42,247 nucleotides of DNA from an uncultured Bacillota bacterium (GTDB lineage Bacteria; Bacillota; Clostridia; Peptostreptococcales; Anaerovoracaceae). Location: contig CASEFA010000019.1 in assembly GCA_949287095.1 (NCBI GenBank), forward strand, positions 1 through 42,247, given 5' to 3'. Each line of letters starts with the position of its first letter. The stretch's first letter is position 1. Positions 1-8,397 of this stretch are shown piece after piece. The notes beneath the pieces were generated by a model. It searched no databases and was not told the origin of the DNA. It saw only the letters and a program-made list of their open reading frames with translations. Both the position numbers and the translations under genes were made by a program.

Positions 1-9
1 GCTACTATC

Positions 10-465
10 TTACTTTTTCTTCTTGTCTGCCATTGGGATTCTTAATTGCTCTCCCAATTTATCTTCCTCGAGTTGGTGCTTGATATACTCCGCAATTCGC
101 CCTTCATTTTTCCCCACTGTATCAACGTAATATCCTTTGCACCAAAACTCTCTGTTTCTGTATTTATACTTCAGCTCGGGGAATTGCTCGTATATCATCG
201 TTGTGCTCTTCCCTTTGAGGTACCCCATGAAGCTTGACACTGCCATCTTTGGAAGTATCTCTACAAGCATGTGCACGTGGTCAGGGCACAACTCCGCAGT
301 AACTATCTTTACACCTTTCCACTCGCAAAGCTGCCTAAGAATTTTTCCTACTGCTATCTTTTTTCTCGCCGTAGAAAACCATTCTTCTGTATTTCGGCGC
401 AAAGACAATGTGATATTTGCAATTCCATTTTGAATGCGCTAAACTATTGATGTCGTTAAGACTCA
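10..465 (-). pseudogene. tnpA: IS200-type Y1 transposase, frameshifted
   Basis: Single-strand transposase of the IS200/IS605 HUH family. The main frame carries the HUH motif (CPDHVHMLVEI) and a downstream YIKHQ segment with the likely nucleophilic tyrosine. The natural N-terminus lies upstream in another frame: an ATG at 463-465, preceded by AGGAGG at good spacing, reads MSLNDINSLAHSKWNCKYHI. This frame breaks at a run of six T (six A on the coding strand) at 359-364. Removing one base would join the frames as ...YGEKKIAVGKIL..., typical of full-length IS200 transposases of about 150 residues. It is therefore a one-base frameshift mutant, a slippage-expressed gene or a sequencing error. The other end of the element lies outside the window. 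Confidence 0.85.
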
Positions 466-498
466 TTTAATTTTCCTCCTGTTAAACTTTGTTCAACG

Positions 499-521
499 AA
501 CCCCGTGTCTAACACGGGGTT
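499..521. repeat. Hairpin at the IS200 left end
   Basis: A perfect 10-bp inverted repeat (AACCCCGTGT / ACACGGGGTT) with a 3-nt loop sits about 35 bases upstream of the transposase start. IS200-family elements carry such subterminal hairpins near the start of tnpA, where they serve as the transposase binding site. On the plus strand it is followed by a short T-rich stretch, so it could also stop readthrough into the element. Confidence 0.65.
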
Positions 522-531
522 TTCTTGATAC

Positions 532-564
532 AAAAAAATCCGGAAGCCATGTTTTCCGCTCCCG
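532..564 (-). terminator. Terminator of the gltX-to-nitrilase operon
   Basis: On the minus strand a 7-bp stem (CGGGAGC / GCTTCCG, one G-U pair) is followed by a run of seven T (A run at 532-538). It lies about 30 bases past the stop codon of the nitrilase-like gene. Confidence 0.65.
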
Positions 565-592
565 AATTCCTGTGCTACATTTCCCGTCTTTG

Positions 593-1459
593 TCACCTTA
601 TAAAGCCGTTTTCTTCTCCTTCTGCCAGAATGCCGTATAATTCCGGTCTGCGGTTTACTTTTCCCCAGACCTCTCTCTGCCTGTATTCCCTCAGCATGTC
701 CACATCGAGGGTTGCCGTATAAATCCCCTCTTCGCAGCCCGCCTCGAATACGCACGTGTCCCGCGAGCCGTGGATTTCCGGCACGTACACGACGCCGTCA
801 AACAGAGTTGAGTGCCCGTTGCAGTCCGGGTGAGGCGAAGGATAGTTGCATGTTGCAATAGCCAGCATATTTTCGTATGCCCTGCCGCGAAGCTGAGAAA
901 GGCGGTTAATTTCCATGGGGCAGGCGTTTGGGACCAGAATCAGTTCGGCTCCCTGAAGCATCATTATCCTTGCGCTTTCGGGAAACTCCCTGTCGTAGCA
1001 TATCATGGCTCCGACCTTTATGCTGCCTTTTCCCGTTTCTAAAACCTCGGTTATAAAACCGTCTCCGGCGCCTAAAACGCCTTCGTCATCGTCTTCGCCG
1101 AAATCGCATATATGGACCTTCGAATATTTAAACACCAGTTTTCCGTATCTGTCAAAGAGGCATACCGTGTTTCTCGGTTTCGGCTCATGCTCCTCCAGCA
1201 GGGTAACGGCGATCGCCATATCGAGCTCCGCCGCAAGCTTCGCGTAATTCCTTACAACTACACTATCCGCCGGAATCGCAGCCCGACGGAGCGCCTCTTC
1301 ATCATGAGGAAAGCTGTAACCCGTACTCCACATTTCGGGAAACAGCGCAATATCGGCTCCCTTCTCCTTTGCTTTCCTGCAGGCGATTATTCCCTTGTTC
1401 ATATTCTCCGTCAGGCTTCCTTCGGGAAGCAGCTGAAGAAACGCTATATTCAGCTTCAT
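593..1459 (-). CDS. Carbon-nitrogen hydrolase (nitrilase superfamily)
   Basis: A cytoplasmic amidase-like enzyme of 288 residues, the usual length for the family. The catalytic triad is visible: Glu42 (LFPEMWSTG), Lys114 (YSKVHICDF) and Cys154 (MICYDREFPES). Family members hydrolyse or condense amides and nitriles, for example deaminated glutathione, N-carbamoyl compounds or omega-amides; the substrate cannot be told here. The gene follows the NYN-domain gene by 2 bases and is the last gene of the gltX operon, just before a terminator. The first 30 and last 40 residues look complete. Confidence 0.85.
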   Translation of the reverse strand: MKLNIAFLQLLPEGSLTENMNKGIIACRKAKEKGADIALFPEMWSTGYSFPHDEEALRRAAIPADSVVVRNYAKLAAELDMAIAVTLLEEHEPKPRNTVCLFDRYGKLVFKYSKVHICDFGEDDDEGVLGAGDGFITEVLETGKGSIKVGAMICYDREFPESARIMMLQGAELILVPNACPMEINRLSQLRGRAYENMLAIATCNYPSPHPDCNGHSTLFDGVVYVPEIHGSRDTCVFEAGCEEGIYTATLDVDMLREYRQREVWGKVNRRPELYGILAEGEENGFIR

Positions 1460-1461
1460 AA

Positions 1462-2253
1462 TTACCTTTCCTGCTTTTTTTCAGGATCCCAGTAACCTGC
1501 TTTTTTCAAAGCGTCCCAATCAGCGGCAATTACTTTGACCCTGTTAAAGTTTACCGTCTGCTCCCTTTTGTATATAAGGCCTTCATCTATCATTTCGTTG
1601 AGAGCCGAGTATATATTTGACTCCGGAATGCGGTTCCTTTCAGAAACTGCCTGAACAGTACTCATGAAAGTAGGTATGATCTCGGGCTTGTCGAAAACAT
1701 AGTCCATATTAGACACTATCATGCGATAATATGCGTCCTTCATTTCCGAAGGATACGGTATTTCGTGATACTCGCTGGCAACGTCTTTCAGACGGTTGCT
1801 CACGGCATCCTTTACCCCGAACACTATGACTTCCTTCCTGAGCCGCTGAATCAGATACTTGACAACAGACTGAAAATGTCCGTCCCCGGTAAACAGAATA
1901 TACGTATTAATATCCTTTCTCTGAGCCGCGGTCTGATATATGAAATCCAGCATTATAAAATCCGTCATATCTTTTTTATGACGGTTAAATGCCTGCTGAG
2001 TCTCTATTATCGTGTTCGTTACAGCCCTGAGCTTTTCAATCTCAGAATTTATGCCGGGCTTGCTGAAATCCGCAAATACCATGATGTCCTCCGGAGTAAT
2101 GTGGAAATCTGTTTCCAGATTTTTTCTCCATTCAGACGGATCCGGCCTGAGACCGTACAGATTCTGATAAGAATAAAACCAATGCTCATAATCCACGAAA
2201 GCTATCGCTTTTCTCTCTTCCCGTTTGCCTGAAAACTTTGCAAAAATACCCAC
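1462..2253 (-). CDS. NYN-domain (PIN-like) putative ribonuclease
   Basis: Family knowledge: NYN/LabA-like proteins have a PIN-type nuclease fold and are thought to cut RNA. Visible here are the acidic motifs FVDYEHW (near residue 20), KKDMTDFIMLDF and FTGDGHF, where metal-binding aspartates are expected, followed by a C-terminal segment that looks like a winged-helix domain (IYSALNEMIDEGLIY). The open frame runs up to 2349, but that start is a TTG inside the preceding gene with no ribosome binding site. I chose GTG at 2251-2253, preceded by AGGAAAGGAAAG, giving 263 residues. The RNA target is unknown. Confidence 0.75.
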   Translation of the reverse strand: MGIFAKFSGKREERKAIAFVDYEHWFYSYQNLYGLRPDPSEWRKNLETDFHITPEDIMVFADFSKPGINSEIEKLRAVTNTIIETQQAFNRHKKDMTDFIMLDFIYQTAAQRKDINTYILFTGDGHFQSVVKYLIQRLRKEVIVFGVKDAVSNRLKDVASEYHEIPYPSEMKDAYYRMIVSNMDYVFDKPEIIPTFMSTVQAVSERNRIPESNIYSALNEMIDEGLIYKREQTVNFNRVKVIAADWDALKKAGYWDPEKKQER

Positions 2254-2305
2254 TTTTTCTTTCCTTTCCTGTATGGCGCCGTTTAAAGTTCCATGCGCCT
2301 GTGCG

Positions 2306-3226
2306 CTATATTCTTTTCTCAAAGTAGCCTGAAACGTACGTGCCTTCAAAGAATATCACGAAAGCGCCGGGATCTGTTTCTTTCACTATCTGTCTCACCA
2401 CCGGCTCTTCGTATTTATTCACTACCGTGACCATAACGTCGGTATCGCTTCCTGTATAAGCCCCGAAGCCCTTCCAGCACGTTACTCCTCTGCTGAGCTT
2501 GCTCATAATCATCTCCCGTACTTCTTTTTCTTTGGAAATGATGATGCACGTTACATTTATATTCTGAAAGTGCGTCTTATCCACCGCCAGCATATATACG
2601 GCGCTGTATATTATAGAGTAGATTGCCGTCTGAAGATTAAACAGGATTGCACATATTCCGTATATGAATATATTTATCACCAGACTTACTCTGCCGACGG
2701 AAAATCCTTCAAATTTCTTCAGCAGGTAAACTCCGATTACATCAAGGCCTCCGCTGCATCCTGAACTTCTCAGCGTAAATCCCAGGGATACTCCTCCCAG
2801 AAGTCCGCCGATAATACAGCTGGTGAGCATGTCGTCTATTACCGGTTCAGAGGGCGCCTTAAGTATCGTCATGAAAATCGTCTGAGACACTACGAACACG
2901 ACAGTCTTACCGAAGAAGTTCTTCGAGATAGTACGGAACGCGAGTATAAACAGGGGCACGTTGATGGCAAAGTTGAGAATACCCGCTATATCTGTTCCTC
3001 CTGCCACCGGCCCCCCTGCAGCTCTTTCGATTACGGTTCTCAGAATCTGCGCGATTCCCAGCACTCCGCCATTGTAAAGCCCCATAGGTACTATGAAGAC
3101 ATTGACGCTGAACGAAAAGGCCAGAGCGCTGAGAATTACGGTGATATATCGCTTTACTTCCTTCTTTGCTGAAGGTGTGGTCATTTCATCACTCTTCTGA
3201 ATGAAATCCCCTTTCATACTACTCAT
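2306..3226 (-). CDS. YitT family membrane protein
   Basis: An integral membrane protein of 306 residues: about five hydrophobic segments (from residue 25, VILSALAFSFSVNVFIVP, to about 215), with the glycine-rich GGLLGGVSLGFTLRSSGCSGG signature of the YitT/DUF161 family, then a soluble C-terminal DUF2179-type domain ending in ...FEGTYVSGYFEKRI. Some relatives are implicated in small-molecule export, but the function is not established. Its start overlaps the gltX stop by 8 bases, so it is translationally coupled to gltX. Confidence 0.85.
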   Translation of the reverse strand: MSSMKGDFIQKSDEMTTPSAKKEVKRYITVILSALAFSFSVNVFIVPMGLYNGGVLGIAQILRTVIERAAGGPVAGGTDIAGILNFAINVPLFILAFRTISKNFFGKTVVFVVSQTIFMTILKAPSEPVIDDMLTSCIIGGLLGGVSLGFTLRSSGCSGGLDVIGVYLLKKFEGFSVGRVSLVINIFIYGICAILFNLQTAIYSIIYSAVYMLAVDKTHFQNINVTCIIISKEKEVREMIMSKLSRGVTCWKGFGAYTGSDTDVMVTVVNKYEEPVVRQIVKETDPGAFVIFFEGTYVSGYFEKRI

Positions 3227-4892
3227 CCCCGATCGTCTGTAAGAAGTTTTCTATACGTCTTCTCGTCATCTCTTCGCCCATAATCTGCTGAATGGTCCAA
3301 ACGTCAGGAGACTGGGCGCGGCCCATAAGGGCGATTCGGATAACGGTGCTCACGTGGCCCACATGGCCCTTGTACTGATCCGGATTCTTCTTGAAATCCT
3401 TTGGTTTTGCGGCGTATCCCAGCTCTGTGGCTATGGCTCTTATCTTGTCAAACCACGCGCTCTGATCGTCGCAGTGATCGTAGGTTTCAAGGTACCTCCT
3501 CAGGATTTCCCTCTGGTCCTCTGCGTTTACCTCAGCCGGCATCTCGTCCTCGGTCTTAAACAGGTCGTCAAAGAAGTAGCTGATGAAGTCCACTATCTGC
3601 CTTGCGTAAACCAGATCCTTTCGAGGCTTTGCATCGTTTCTTCCAAGGTCAAGGATTTTCTCCACGTATTCCCTGTCCGCGAATATCTCCGTATACCCGG
3701 GAGCAAATTCCTCCGCCCACGACTTCAGGAAATCGTAAAGCTCCGAAGCCGGAATCTTAAGAAGAACATCCTTGCTTATATCGTTGAGCTTGTTAAGGTC
3801 AAACAGCGCCCCGGAGTTGCTCATCTTTTCCGTAGTGAATTCGAAGTCGTCTATGGAAGCGTCCGGATTTTCCATTCTCCATTCCTCGAAGTTGGAATTG
3901 AGTATGGTGAGAAGATACTCTCTTACCGCCGCAGGATGGTATCCCTGGTCTCTGTAATACGTGAGGGAAAGTTCGGGATCCTTTCTCTTGGAAAGCTTTC
4001 TCTTATTTCCCTCCTCGTCAAGCTTCATAAGCTGGGCCGTATGGCAGTACACGGGCATATCCCATCCCAGCTTCCCGAAAAGTTCCACGTGTATAGGCAG
4101 CGATGAAAGCCATTCGGCTCCGCGAACGACGTGAGTGGTTCTCATGAGGTGATCATCTACCACGTGGGCAAAGTGATACGTCGGAATACCCGTAGCCTTC
4201 AGAATTACGACATCCTGAAAGTTTTCCGGAACCTCCAGGACTCCTCTGATTGCATCGTTCACTTTAACACGCTTTATGTCATCTCCCGTGACGCTGCCGT
4301 CTCCGTCCGAGCGAAGTCTGACAACGTACGGCTGCCCGGCCTTTATTTTCTCTTCTGCCTCATCTGCCGTTATGTCTCTGTACTTGGCATATCTTCCGTA
4401 TATTCCCGGATTTACCTTTTCTGCCTCCTGTCCGGCGCGGATTTCCGCTATTTCATCTTCCGTCAGGAAGCACGGATACGCCTTGCCCTCCGCCACCAGC
4501 TTTTTTGCAAAGCACTTGTAGATTTCCTCTCTGTGGCTCTGTGTGTAATCCCCGTAATCGCCGATATCACCGTTTAAGGTCGCTCCCTCGTCGAAGTTTA
4601 TTCCGAAAAATCCCAGGGAATCTATTATGGTCTTAACAGCGCCCTCCACGTATCTCTTATCGTCAGTATCCTCGATTCTAAGATAAAACACTCCGCCGGA
4701 CTGATGGGCAAGTCTTTCGTCCACAAAAGCGCCGTAGAGATTTCCCAGATGAATAAATCCCGTAGGACTTGGACCGAGTCTGGTCACCTTTGCACCTTTC
4801 GGCAGGTTTCTCTCAGGGTACATTTTTTCATATTCTTCAGGAGTCTTCTCAATGTGAGGAAAGAGAAGCTCCGCCATCTTCATATTATCCAT
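3219..4892 (-). CDS. gltX: Glutamyl-tRNA synthetase
   Basis: Charges tRNA with glutamate in the cytoplasm. The class I signatures are present: the HIGH-type motif in PSPTGFIHLGNLYG (residues 41-54) and the KMSKS-type motif KRKLSKRKD (around 299-303). Its 557 residues are longer than the roughly 480 of common bacterial GluRS, matching the longer clostridial form. The open frame starts at 4946, but the ATG at 4890-4892 (MDNMKMAELL) is preceded by GGAGG at ideal spacing and lies downstream of the promoter, so that start was chosen. It heads an operon with the YitT, NYN and nitrilase genes. Whether it also charges tRNA-Gln cannot be read from the sequence. Confidence 0.95.
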   Translation of the reverse strand: MDNMKMAELLFPHIEKTPEEYEKMYPERNLPKGAKVTRLGPSPTGFIHLGNLYGAFVDERLAHQSGGVFYLRIEDTDDKRYVEGAVKTIIDSLGFFGINFDEGATLNGDIGDYGDYTQSHREEIYKCFAKKLVAEGKAYPCFLTEDEIAEIRAGQEAEKVNPGIYGRYAKYRDITADEAEEKIKAGQPYVVRLRSDGDGSVTGDDIKRVKVNDAIRGVLEVPENFQDVVILKATGIPTYHFAHVVDDHLMRTTHVVRGAEWLSSLPIHVELFGKLGWDMPVYCHTAQLMKLDEEGNKRKLSKRKDPELSLTYYRDQGYHPAAVREYLLTILNSNFEEWRMENPDASIDDFEFTTEKMSNSGALFDLNKLNDISKDVLLKIPASELYDFLKSWAEEFAPGYTEIFADREYVEKILDLGRNDAKPRKDLVYARQIVDFISYFFDDLFKTEDEMPAEVNAEDQREILRRYLETYDHCDDQSAWFDKIRAIATELGYAAKPKDFKKNPDQYKGHVGHVSTVIRIALMGRAQSPDVWTIQQIMGEEMTRRRIENFLQTIGDE

Positions 4893-4916
4893 ATAATTAC
4901 CTCCGTTCATTCTGTT

Positions 4917-4946
4917 ATTATATAATGAGAAACCGGCTCCTTTCAA
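4917..4946 (-). promoter_or_regulatory. Promoter of the gltX operon
   Basis: Sigma-A-type promoter on the minus strand: -35 TTGAAA at 4941-4946, -10 TATAAT at 4917-4922, 18-bp spacer. The expected start near 4910 leaves a short leader containing the GGAGG of gltX. Confidence 0.75.
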
Positions 4947-4974
4947 GGAATTTAACCCTCTCCGCCATAAAAAG

Positions 4975-5004
4975 TTTTCAAATTCAGCCCGTTTATAGTA
5001 TAAT
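4975..5004 (+). promoter_or_regulatory. Promoter giving a probable leaderless mRNA
   Basis: -35 TTTTCA at 4975-4980 and -10 TATAAT at 4999-5004, with an 18-bp spacer. The expected transcription start (about 5011-5012) coincides with the A of the ATG at 5012, and no ribosome binding site is visible. It is divergent from the gltX promoter. Confidence 0.6.
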
Positions 5005-5011
5005 GTTTTCC

Positions 5012-5662
5012 ATGAGTAAAATAACGTATCTGGCAGAGAGCGCAGGGCAGCCTCTCAGGGAATATGTATGTTCTCTCGGAAGGGAAATAGTTACAATTAA
5101 ATCCGAAGACGTTGTGGATAAAAGCATATCGGATCACCCCGATATATTTTTGTGCAAGATGGGCATAGACGATGATTCGCCGGTGTATTTTGCCGAAAAA
5201 AACAATCTGGGCAGAGACTACCCCGACGACGTATCATATAATGCGGCATGCACGGGTAAACACTTCATTCACAATCTGGCTTTTACGGCTCCCCGTCTTC
5301 TGGACGCTGCAAAAACGGCAGGTATGACTCTCATCGATGTAAGACAGGGATATTCTAAATGCAGCATAGTTATTGTTGACGAAACTTCCCTGATCACTTA
5401 CGATGAGGGAATCGTCAAAGCGTGCAGCGCTTATCCGGAACTTGAGGTTCTGAAGGTTTCGCCGGGTTTCGTGAGGCTTGACGGTTTTGACACCGGCTTC
5501 ATCGGCGGGGCAAGCGGCAGAATCGGAAACGAGATCATCTTTAACGGCGACCTCTTCAGACACCCTGACTTTGAAAGAATTGTAGAGTTCATCGAAAGCC
5601 GCGGTCTTAAGTGCCGGTGGTTTTCCGAATATCCTCTTACAGATATAGGATCCATACTATGA
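5012..5662 (+). CDS. DUF6873-family protein (probable GME fold)
   Basis: About 216 residues, cytoplasmic. Conserved-looking blocks are HPDIFLCKMG, RQGYSKCSIVIVDE, GFIGGASGRIG and the C-terminal YPLTDIGSIL, which I recognise as the DUF6873 family. That family is predicted to share the guanidino-modifying-enzyme (pentein) fold; a reaction is not known. The frame is open well upstream (from 4769), but that part overlaps gltX antisense. ATG at 5012 was chosen because the -10 box ends at 5004; an in-frame ATG at 5003 lies inside the -10 box. The stop overlaps the start of the radical SAM gene (ATGA), so the two are co-translated. Confidence 0.7.
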   Translation: MSKITYLAESAGQPLREYVCSLGREIVTIKSEDVVDKSISDHPDIFLCKMGIDDDSPVYFAEKNNLGRDYPDDVSYNAACTGKHFIHNLAFTAPRLLDAAKTAGMTLIDVRQGYSKCSIVIVDETSLITYDEGIVKACSAYPELEVLKVSPGFVRLDGFDTGFIGGASGRIGNEIIFNGDLFRHPDFERIVEFIESRGLKCRWFSEYPLTDIGSIL

Positions 5663-6729
5663 AGAAACACGCAATCATCCCGATTTTCATACCTCACAAA
5701 GGCTGTCCCAACGACTGCGTCTTCTGCAATCAGAAGAAAATTACAGCTCATTCGAAGGCTGTAACACCCGAAGACGTCAGAACGACCATTGACGAATGGC
5801 TCACCACCCTGGAAAATCCCCGTCCCGAAGTTCTGGAGGTTGCATTTTTCGGCGGCAGCTTCACGGGAATTCCCATGGAGGAACAATCCGCATATCTTGC
5901 CATAGCCAAAGAATATAAGGACGCCGGACGGATTGACAGAATTCACATGTCCACCCGCCCGGATTACATAGACGAAAAAATTCTCGACAATCTTACGGCA
6001 TACGGCGCCGATGTAATCGAGCTTGGGGTTCAATCCTTTGATCCTGAGGTTTTAAAGCTCTCAGGCCGCGGTCACAACGCTGCCTGCGTATACGAAAGCA
6101 GCAGGCTCATAAAGGACTACGGCTTTACTTTGGGAATACAGCTGATGATAGGCCTGCCGGGAGACAGTTTGGAAAAGTGCATATATTCGGCGGAAGAAAC
6201 GATTAAAATACGCCCGGATGTGGCGAGACTTTACCCTACCGTCATCATGGAGGATACGGAACTTTGCGCCATGTATGAGCGAGGAGAATATGCGCCTTTA
6301 AGTATGAACGAGGCCGTTTCCCGGACAAAAGCCATGTACGAAATTCTCGACGGCGCGGGGATAAACATCATCAGAGTCGGTCTTAAAAGCTCCGACATAA
6401 TAACCGACGGAAACAGCATAAGCAGCAGGACCTTTCATCCTGCATTCCGCCAGCTTGTGGAAGGGGAAATCGCAAGAGACCGAATCACCGCCATTCTGGA
6501 TAAAAAGCTTGCGGAACTGCCTCATCACGAAAATCCGCTGATGACGGATATATATTCAAGTCCGGGCTGGTATTCCAACATGATAGGAAATTCCGGTGTA
6601 AACAGGGATTACTTTACCGAAAACTACCCCGGCCTTCTCATAAAATTTAAAACCGATGAAAGTCTGGCGGACAACGCCTACAGAATAGAAATCAAAGGAG
6701 AAAAGAAAATATGGAAAAGAAACCTTTAA
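5659..6729 (+). CDS. Radical SAM protein, Elp3-like
   Basis: A 356-residue iron-sulfur enzyme. The radical SAM cysteines are Cys16, Cys20 and Cys23 in HKGCPNDCVFCNQKK; FFGGSFTG and GVQSFDPEVLKLSGRGH follow, as in the Elongator protein 3 branch, where the domain works on tRNA wobble uridine. No acetyltransferase domain of full Elp3 is visible, so this is the short bacterial form of unknown substrate. The start overlaps the upstream stop as ATGA. The 3' end overlaps the ACT-domain gene by 19 bases. Confidence 0.8.
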   Translation: MKKHAIIPIFIPHKGCPNDCVFCNQKKITAHSKAVTPEDVRTTIDEWLTTLENPRPEVLEVAFFGGSFTGIPMEEQSAYLAIAKEYKDAGRIDRIHMSTRPDYIDEKILDNLTAYGADVIELGVQSFDPEVLKLSGRGHNAACVYESSRLIKDYGFTLGIQLMIGLPGDSLEKCIYSAEETIKIRPDVARLYPTVIMEDTELCAMYERGEYAPLSMNEAVSRTKAMYEILDGAGINIIRVGLKSSDIITDGNSISSRTFHPAFRQLVEGEIARDRITAILDKKLAELPHHENPLMTDIYSSPGWYSNMIGNSGVNRDYFTENYPGLLIKFKTDESLADNAYRIEIKGEKKIWKRNL

Positions 6730-6992
6730 GCAGAGCTGTCGTTACAGTTATAGGAAAAGACCGAGTGGGAATTCTTGCCGGAGTATCCGCAAAGTGCGCA
6801 CAGGCCGGCGCCAATGTAATAGAAGTTACCCAGTCCGTAATTGAGGAATTCTTCTGCATGGTCATGATCATCGACATAGATAATCTAAGCTGCAGTCTCG
6901 ACGGGCTTCAGACGTGCATAAGAGAAGAATGCAAAGACATGGAGGTTCACGTAATGCACGAAAACATCTTTAACTCCATGCACAGAATATAA
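6711..6992 (+). CDS. ACT-domain protein (UPF0237 type)
   Basis: A single ACT domain of 93 residues: [20 protein letters not shown], then [24 protein letters not shown] domains bind small ligands, often amino acids, and usually regulate a partner. A ribosome binding site (AAAGGAGA) precedes the ATG within the end of the radical SAM gene. The immediate downstream gene encodes the PFL-family (UPF0210) protein, a pairing conserved in many Firmicutes and some Proteobacteria. It is plausibly the regulatory subunit of that protein; the ligand is unknown. Confidence 0.85.
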   Translation: MEKKPLSRAVVTVIGKDRVGILAGVSAKCAQAGANVIEVTQSVIEEFFCMVMIIDIDNLSCSLDGLQTCIREECKDMEVHVMHENIFNSMHRI

Positions 6993-7023
6993 AACCCGGA
7001 CACAGACGAAAGGAAAATCAGAC

Positions 7024-8382
7024 ATGCTTAACATGAGCGATATCATGGAAACCATAACCATGATTCAGGAAGAAAACCTGGATATAAGAACAATCACCAT
7101 GGGAATTTCCCTTGCGGACTGCGCGGACGGCGATATAGACAGTTCCTGCGCCAAGGTCTACGACAAAATATGCAGGAAGGCTGAAAATCTCGTCTCCACA
7201 GGGGAAGCCATAGAGAAAAAGTATGGCATTCCCATCGTGAACAAGAGAATTTCCGTAACTCCCATAGCGCAGCTTGCCGGAGCTTCCGGAGGAAATCCGA
7301 TAAAATACGCCCTTACCCTGGATAAGGCTGCCGATACCGTGGGAGTAAACTTTATCGGCGGATACTCCGCCCTCGTCCACAAGGGCTTTTCCGCAGGCGA
7401 CAGAGCTCTCATAGACTCCATTCCCGAGGCTCTTGCGGAAACGAACCTGGTCTGCTCCTCCGTGAACATCGGCTCTACCAGAGCAGGCATAAACATGGAC
7501 GCGGTAAGGCTCATGGGACATCAGATAAAGAAAGCCGCCGAACTGACCAGAGACAATCAGTGCATAGGCGCAGCCAAGCTTGTCGTGTTCTGCAACGCGG
7601 TGGAGGATAATCCTTTCATGGCAGGCGCTTTCCACGGCGCAGGCGAGGCCGACTGCGTTATCTCCGCCGGCGTTTCCGGCCCCGGCGTAGTGCGCTCTGT
7701 CCTTGCCAAAATGCCTGACGATGCTCCCCTTCACGAGGTTGCGGAAGCCATAAAGAAAACAGCCTTTAAAATCACAAGAATGGGTCAGCTCGTTGGAAGC
7801 GAGGCTGCCGAAAAGCTTGGCGCAGAGTTCGGAATCATCGACCTTTCCCTCGCCCCTACTCCTGCCATCGGAGACTCGGTGGCGCATATTCTGGAGGAGA
7901 TAGGCCTCGAGCAGTGCGGCGCTCACGGAACTACCGCAGCCCTTGCGATGCTCAACGATGCGGTAAAAAAAGGCGGCGTTATGGCGTCCTCCAGCGTAGG
8001 CGGTCTTTCGGGAGCATTTATCCCGGTAAGCGAGGATGCGGGCATGATTGCCGCGGCCAGATCCGGCGCTCTTTCCATTGAAAAGCTTGAAGCCATGACG
8101 GCCGTATGCTCCGTAGGCCTTGACATGATAGTAATTCCGGGAGATACTGATGAAGCGGTAATTTCAGCCATTATAGCCGACGAAGCCGCCATCGGAATGA
8201 TAAACTCCAAGACCACTGCCGTCAGAGTTATTCCGGCCATCGGCGTCCCTGAGGGCGAAGAGCTGAATTTCGGCGGACTCCTGGGTTACGGCCCTGTAAT
8301 GAAGCTGAGGAAGGAATCTCCGGCTAAAATGATAGAAAGAGGCGGCAGAATCCCTGCTCCTATTCAGAGCCTGAAAAACTAA
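7024..8382 (+). CDS. PFL family protein (UPF0210/DUF711)
   Basis: A 452-residue protein, full length for UPF0210. It is rich in glycine and alanine, with typical stretches such as [22 protein letters not shown] and [17 protein letters not shown]. The fold resembles pyruvate formate-lyase-like proteins, but no glycyl-radical motif is seen and the activity is unknown. GAAAGGAAAATC precedes the ATG. It sits between the ACT-domain gene (31 bases upstream) and the aldo/keto reductase (15 bases downstream), all in one operon. Confidence 0.85.
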   Translation: MLNMSDIMETITMIQEENLDIRTITMGISLADCADGDIDSSCAKVYDKICRKAENLVSTGEAIEKKYGIPIVNKRISVTPIAQLAGASGGNPIKYALTLDKAADTVGVNFIGGYSALVHKGFSAGDRALIDSIPEALAETNLVCSSVNIGSTRAGINMDAVRLMGHQIKKAAELTRDNQCIGAAKLVVFCNAVEDNPFMAGAFHGAGEADCVISAGVSGPGVVRSVLAKMPDDAPLHEVAEAIKKTAFKITRMGQLVGSEAAEKLGAEFGIIDLSLAPTPAIGDSVAHILEEIGLEQCGAHGTTAALAMLNDAVKKGGVMASSSVGGLSGAFIPVSEDAGMIAAARSGALSIEKLEAMTAVCSVGLDMIVIPGDTDEAVISAIIADEAAIGMINSKTTAVRVIPAIGVPEGEELNFGGLLGYGPVMKLRKESPAKMIERGGRIPAPIQSLKN

Positions 8383-8397
8383 AAAGGAGGTCATAAA

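Noticed and set aside
499-521. Hairpin considered as terminator of the nitrilase operon.
   Set aside because: On the minus strand it is not followed by T; the better terminator is at 532-564, closer to the gene.
2254-2349. Upstream TTG start of the NYN-domain gene.
   Set aside because: It lies inside the preceding YitT gene, has no ribosome binding site and adds a tail without family resemblance; GTG at 2251-2253 is better supported.
7018-7926. 302-codon open frame on the minus strand.
   Set aside because: Antisense shadow of the well-recognised PFL-family gene at 7024-8382.
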